This document shows positions 62,923 to 64,000 of a stretch of DNA of 64,000 bases, in pieces. The stretch is from NCBI GenBank assembly GCA_026419805.1, contig JAOSLS010000012.1, forward strand, positions 1 to 64,000, in the 5' to 3' direction. The position numbers and the translations under genes were made by a program. The stretch's first letter is position 1, and every line of letters starts with the position of its first letter. Source of the DNA: Ceratocystis colombiana. Lineage: Eukaryota > Ascomycota > Sordariomycetes > Microascales > Ceratocystidaceae. The notes under the pieces were generated by a model that was not told where the DNA came from, made no database searches, and saw only the letters and a list, made by a program, of their open reading frames with translations.

Positions 62923-64000
62923 ATGGCCTACCACTACCCGCATCAAGGCTACGGCCAACAGCCACAGTATCCTCCCCAGGGTCAGTATCCACCCCCTCCA
63001 CCATCAGGTCAATATCCTCCACACAACCAACAGTATGGCCAGTACCCGCCGTCTCAACAAACCCAGTATGCGCCCCCACCTGGCCCCCCGCCTGGTCAGC
63101 CTCAGTACGGTGCTCCTCCCGGACAGCATGGGGCCCTCACCCAGTACTCACCTCCGCCTGGACCCCCCAGCCAGTACGGGGCACCCCCGCCAAGCCAATA
63201 CGGAGCTCCTCCCCCTGCCCCATACAGCGCCCCTAGCTACGGAGCACCACCTCCTGGCCAGTACCCGCCGCCTGCTGGACAGTATGGACATCAGCAACCC
63301 ATGCCTGGCGGTGGCTACCCCCCCTATGTACCGGCCGACCAGCCATCTCCAGGCTACGGAGCGCCCCAGGTGATTGCATGGAACGCGGACCCCACAGCTA
63401 GTGCGTGCCGTAGCGCTATGAAGGGTTTCGGTACAGATGAAAAGGCGTTGATCCGGGCGTTGGCCGACAAGGACCCGCACCAGATCGAGGCTATTAAGCA
63501 GTCGTTTGAACGGCAGTACCGGCGTAACCTGATAAAGGATGTCGAGAGCGAGACTAGTGGTGATTTTCAGCTCACACTGCTAGCTATTCTGCGCGGTCCG
63601 TGTCTTAACGATGCCTACGAGCTACACCGCGCGATAATTGGGGCCGGCACCAACGAACGTGCGCTCAATGATGTACTGCTTGGCCGCTCCAATGCTGACA
63701 TGCATGCCATCAAGAGCATGTACAACCGCACCTACCGCCGCGATCTCGAAGCCGACGTCAAAGGCGACCTGAGTGCCAAGACTGAACGCATGTTTATGAT
63801 AGTGTTGGGTGGCACAAGAGCCGACAGCCAGGTGCAAGTACAGTCACACCAGGCTGACGCCGATGCCCAGGTGATTTACCAGGCAGGCGAGGGCCGCTTG
63901 GGAACAGACCAAATTTCGATATGCAGCCTGTTTGCAACACGGAATGATGCACAGATCAGGGCATTTGCCGATGCATACCGGAGGAATTATAGCAAAGACC
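62923..64000 (+). CDS. Annexin with Pro/Gln/Tyr-rich head, partial at the window end
   Basis: The ATG at 62923 opens a frame that runs without a stop to the window edge (359 codons). Residues 1-150 form a collagen-like head of GQYPPP, YGAPP and GPP units, low in charge. Annexin repeats follow: repeat 1 from residue 156 (MKGFGTDEKALIRALADKD), repeat 2 (IIGAGTNERALNDVLLGRS), and the start of repeat 3 (EGRLGTDQISICSLFATRN). The GxGTDE-like turns are calcium-binding type II sites, with Gly-Thr-Asp-Glu in repeat 1 and Gly-Thr-Asn-Glu in repeat 2. Annexins bind acidic phospholipids in the presence of calcium and act in membrane trafficking or repair. Filamentous fungi have a few such proteins (for example Neurospora Anx14). 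The C-terminal part lies outside the window. Confidence 0.93.
   Translation, partial: MAYHYPHQGYGQQPQYPPQGQYPPPPPSGQYPPHNQQYGQYPPSQQTQYAPPPGPPPGQPQYGAPPGQHGALTQYSPPPGPPSQYGAPPPSQYGAPPPAPYSAPSYGAPPPGQYPPPAGQYGHQQPMPGGGYPPYVPADQPSPGYGAPQVIAWNADPTASACRSAMKGFGTDEKALIRALADKDPHQIEAIKQSFERQYRRNLIKDVESETSGDFQLTLLAILRGPCLNDAYELHRAIIGAGTNERALNDVLLGRSNADMHAIKSMYNRTYRRDLEADVKGDLSAKTERMFMIVLGGTRADSQVQVQSHQADADAQVIYQAGEGRLGTDQISICSLFATRNDAQIRAFADAYRRNYSKD

Noticed and set aside
1..64000. tRNA and 5S rRNA genes
   Set aside because: I looked for B-box-like GGTTCGA/GTTCAA patterns with paired A boxes on both strands by eye and found none convincing; a tRNAscan-SE run would settle it.
1..64000. Transposons, CRISPR arrays and biosynthetic gene clusters
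   Set aside because: No transposase or reverse-transcriptase frames, no long terminal repeats, no regularly spaced repeats and no PKS/NRPS-like proteins were seen.

Overview
The window is nuclear DNA of a filamentous ascomycete (Pezizomycotina). Genes are separated by 0.4-6 kb of pyrimidine-rich, low-complexity DNA. Most genes have introns of about 60-290 nt with GTRAGT-like donors, and the proteins are of fungal type (Csi2, NmrA, POT peptide permease, Erg2, Zn2Cys6 regulator, annexin with a Pro/Gln/Tyr-rich head). The NmrA protein is 488 residues with an N-terminal extension, which from memory resembles Neurospora NMR; this points to Sordariomycetes, as an inference only.

Layout, left to right: 5' exon of an Mtq1/HemK glutamine methyltransferase (-), cut by the window edge; a small Cys-containing protein (-); a CobW/COG0523 GTPase (+); an ABCC full transporter (+) with a GC-AG intron; a Csi2-like membrane protein (-); the pre-rRNA nuclease Fcf1 (+) with a 22-nt internal exon; a gene-free stretch of about 6 kb leading to nmrA (+); a peptide transporter (-) convergent with nmrA; the divergent pair ERG2 (-) and CSL4 (+); a Sec2-domain protein (+); the U2 spliceosomal snRNA gene (-); a gene interrupted by one in-frame TAG (-); the divergent pair PUS4 (-) and an RFTS-domain protein (+); an unknown 386-residue protein (-); a Zn2Cys6 factor (+) after a leader region of almost 3 kb; a 2-hydroxyacid dehydrogenase (+) convergent with S-adenosylhomocysteine hydrolase (-); eIF3h (-); an unknown 237-residue protein (-); Eaf6 (-); two small secreted Ser/Thr-rich proteins (+); and the first 359 codons of an annexin (+).

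Most of this is housekeeping: rRNA processing and RNA decay (Fcf1, Csl4), tRNA modification (Pus4), splicing (U2), translation (eIF3h, Mtq1), the methyl cycle (SAH hydrolase), ergosterol (Erg2) and chromatin (Eaf6, the RFTS protein). Nitrogen-related genes nmrA and the peptide permease sit tail to tail. I saw no biosynthetic cluster, transposon ORF, CRISPR array, virus or tRNA gene. Gene models were built by hand from reading frames, splice signals and remembered family sequences; no searches were run.

The observations most worth a second look are the U2 gene, the non-canonical GC-AG intron, the single-stop gene at 35000-35679, the RFTS protein with a possible C-terminal zinc site, the short Zn2Cys6 factor whose zinc cluster is split by a 526-nt intron, and a striking set of 11-23 nt poly-C/poly-G runs between genes. 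I did not find a clearly new multi-gene system.
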